From assembly GCA_002900535.1 (NCBI GenBank), contig MUGC01000062.1:1-6825 (forward strand): DNA of 6,825 bases. Reading direction: 5' to 3'. The notes below the pieces were generated by a model that did no database searches, was not told the origin of the DNA, and saw only the letters and a program-made list of their open reading frames with translations. The first letter of the stretch is position 1. Every line of letters starts with the position of its first letter. The DNA comes from Thermoplasmata archaeon M9B1D. Lineage in GTDB: Archaea; Thermoplasmatota; E2; DHVEG-1. This document shows, piece after piece, positions 5,491-6,825 of this stretch. Position numbers and translations under genes: made by a program.

Positions 5491-6603
5491 ATGCAGTTTA
5501 TTGACATATTAATCGCAGGTTTAAATGCATTAAAAGAATATCTCTCAGCACATGTATTAACATGTTTGATACCTGCTTTTTTTATTGCTGGTGCAATAGC
5601 TGTATTTGTATCAAAACAATCAGTATTGAAATATTTTGGTGCTAAAACTAAAAAATATATTTCTTATCCTGTAGCTGCAGTCTCTGGTAGCATTCTTGCA
5701 GTTTGTAGCTGTACAGTTCTACCTTTGTTTGCTAGTATTCATAAACGTGGTGCAGGTATTGGTCCTGCTTCTGCTTTTCTGTTTTCAGGTCCTGCAATAA
5801 ATATTCTTGCAATTGTTCTTACTGCTCAGGTTCTTGGTTATGATATCGGTCTTGCAAGAGCAATTGCTGCAATTATTATGGCAATTGTTATTGGTTTGCT
5901 AATGGCATTTATTTTTAGAAGAGAAGAAATCGAGAAAAAAAATGATAATAATATTTTTGCAGCTCAGACAGGCGAGGAAAAAAGTAGTCGTCCTGTTTGG
6001 ATATCACTTTTATTTTTAGTATTGCTTATTTTAATTCTTGTTATTGGTGCTGCGAGTAGTAGTTATATTCCTTGGGTTCCAAAGCTTGCGATTGTTTATT
6101 TTTTAACGCTTGTTGTTTCAGGTATCCTTATTTTTTATTATACTCGTAACGAGGTAAAAAACTGGGGTATGGAAACTTGGGGTCTTTTTAAAAAGATTTT
6201 TCCTATTCTTCTTATTGGTGTTTTTGTTGTTGGTATAATTGGTGGCGTTGCTGCTTATTTTATGCCTGGTACTGATCCAGCTAATGCTCTTGGTGTTGCT
6301 GTTGCACCATATATTGGTGGTAATAATATTCTATCATGTTTCTTTGCATCAATAATTGGTGCTATTTTGTATATGCCGACATTACTTGAGGTTGCTATTG
6401 TTGGTAACTTGTTTGGTTATAGTGCTGGCATTATGGGTGGTGGTCCTGCTCTTGCTTTATTACTTGCTGGTCCTTCTTTGAGTCTTCCTAATATGATTGT
6501 TATTACTAGAGTTATGGGTGTGAAAAAAGCATTGGTGTATTTTGCATTAGTGATTGTTATAGCTGCTCTTGTTGGTTTTGTTTATGGTATGATTGCAGGA
6601 TAA
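5491..6603 (+). CDS. ArsP/COG0701 (UPF0718) permease
   Basis: A 370-residue integral membrane permease of the PF03773-type family. Studied ArsP members export trivalent organoarsenicals, and relatives are linked to other soft metals. About ten helices are visible, split by a charged loop at about 143-168. C72-S-C74 in AVCSCTVLP is the likely substrate-binding thiol pair. The two halves repeat a motif, GPASAFLFSGP (91-101) and GPALALLLAGP (318-328), showing an internal duplication; the second half has no CxC, with YMPTLLE in the corresponding region. The ATG at 5491 is preferred because GTGA lies 5 bases before it; a GTG at 5482 would overlap arsR by 4 bases and add three residues. It is the second gene of the arsR operon and is followed after 18 bases by the thioredoxin-like gene. 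Family is firm; substrate is unproved. Confidence 0.92.
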   Translation: MQFIDILIAGLNALKEYLSAHVLTCLIPAFFIAGAIAVFVSKQSVLKYFGAKTKKYISYPVAAVSGSILAVCSCTVLPLFASIHKRGAGIGPASAFLFSGPAINILAIVLTAQVLGYDIGLARAIAAIIMAIVIGLLMAFIFRREEIEKKNDNNIFAAQTGEEKSSRPVWISLLFLVLLILILVIGAASSSYIPWVPKLAIVYFLTLVVSGILIFYYTRNEVKNWGMETWGLFKKIFPILLIGVFVVGIIGGVAAYFMPGTDPANALGVAVAPYIGGNNILSCFFASIIGAILYMPTLLEVAIVGNLFGYSAGIMGGGPALALLLAGPSLSLPNMIVITRVMGVKKALVYFALVIVIAALVGFVYGMIAG

Positions 6604-6606
6604 ATA

Positions 6607-6612
6607 AAGGAG
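6607..6612 (+). promoter_or_regulatory. ribosome binding site for the thioredoxin-like gene
   Basis: AAGGAG here is 5 bases before an ATG at 6618 and 9 bases before the ATG at 6622. The first ATG opens only a four-codon frame ending in TGA, so the second must be the true start: it begins the thioredoxin-like protein immediately before its first beta strand. Confidence 0.65.
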
Positions 6613-6621
6613 AAAAAATGT

Positions 6622-6825
6622 ATGAAAATTGAGATATTAGGCACAGGTTGCCCAAAATGTAAGGCAACTGAGAAGGTTGTACGAAAAGTAGTTGAAGAAC
6701 TTGGAAAAGATGTAGAAGTTGTAAAAATTGAGGATTTACAAGAAATTGTTAATCGTGGTGTGATGATGACACCAGCAGTGATTGTTGATGGAGAGATAAA
6801 AATCGTTGGTCATATCCCCAGTGTT
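6622..6825 (+). CDS. small thioredoxin-like redox-active disulfide protein, 3' end outside window
   Basis: The 68 visible residues belong to the short thioredoxin-like 'redox-active disulfide protein 2' group (about 76-80 residues; compare the methanogen MTH895 type), so only the last few are missing. The active site is C10-P-K-C13 right after the first beta strand, and a cis-Pro loop MTPAV has P51 facing it, followed by the strand pair VIVDGEIKIVG. It acts in the cytosol as a dithiol-disulfide protein. As the third gene after arsR and the ArsP-like permease, it probably keeps the substrate or the permease and regulator thiols reduced, or hands a thiol-bound metalloid to the permease; that pairing is inferred from gene order, which recurs in such cassettes. 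The frame runs to the last base with no stop. Confidence 0.9.
   Translation, partial: MKIEILGTGCPKCKATEKVVRKVVEELGKDVEVVKIEDLQEIVNRGVMMTPAVIVDGEIKIVGHIPSV

Overview
The window looks like a piece of a low-GC euryarchaeal chromosome. The evidence is: a tRNA-Lys(CUU) with no encoded CCA and a G73 discriminator, which is the archaeal rather than the bacterial state; a KptA with the N-terminal zinc-ribbon extension seen in archaeal members; TATA-like boxes about 25 bases before probable leaderless or short-leader starts; and GGTGA-type ribosome binding sites. A narrower placement (a methanogen or Thermoplasmata relative) cannot be supported from the sequence alone.

Layout. Positions 1-2088 (+) hold the 3' part of a large RND-superfamily exporter whose 5' end lies outside the window. 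It meets, tail to tail with only 2 bases between, a tight leftward operon: rpiA (TTG start, 3794-3099), a SEC59/dolichol-kinase-like membrane protein (3096-2374) and a 91-residue two-helix membrane protein (2366-2091). The joints are 2 and 7 bases, and the last one merges a stop codon with a Shine-Dalgarno site. A short divergent promoter region (3795-3871) separates rpiA from kptA (3872-4537, +), which is followed by tRNA-Lys at 4573-4646.

Downstream of the tRNA comes about 170 bases of non-coding sequence with a hairpin and T-run. It is followed by an orphan C-terminal tyrosine-recombinase fragment (4816-5085), most easily read as the remains of an element once integrated at this tRNA. A 142-base spacer ends in a 16-base perfect palindrome that covers the probable TATA box of the next operon. 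That operon encodes an ArsR-family repressor (5228-5485), an ArsP/COG0701-type permease with a CxC motif (5491-6603) and a small CPKC thioredoxin-like protein (6622 to the window end, cut off). It is a compact sensor, exporter and thiol-redox cassette, probably for a metalloid or soft metal.

The genes form three functional blocks: envelope transport and polyprenol or lipid phosphate chemistry with ribose-5-phosphate supply; RNA 2'-phosphate processing beside a tRNA gene; and a thiol-based metal(loid) resistance operon beside a degraded integration site. Nothing here is clearly a new system. The best second-look items are the integrase remnant, the palindrome-over-TATA regulatory site and the RpiA/SEC59-like/small-membrane-protein operon.
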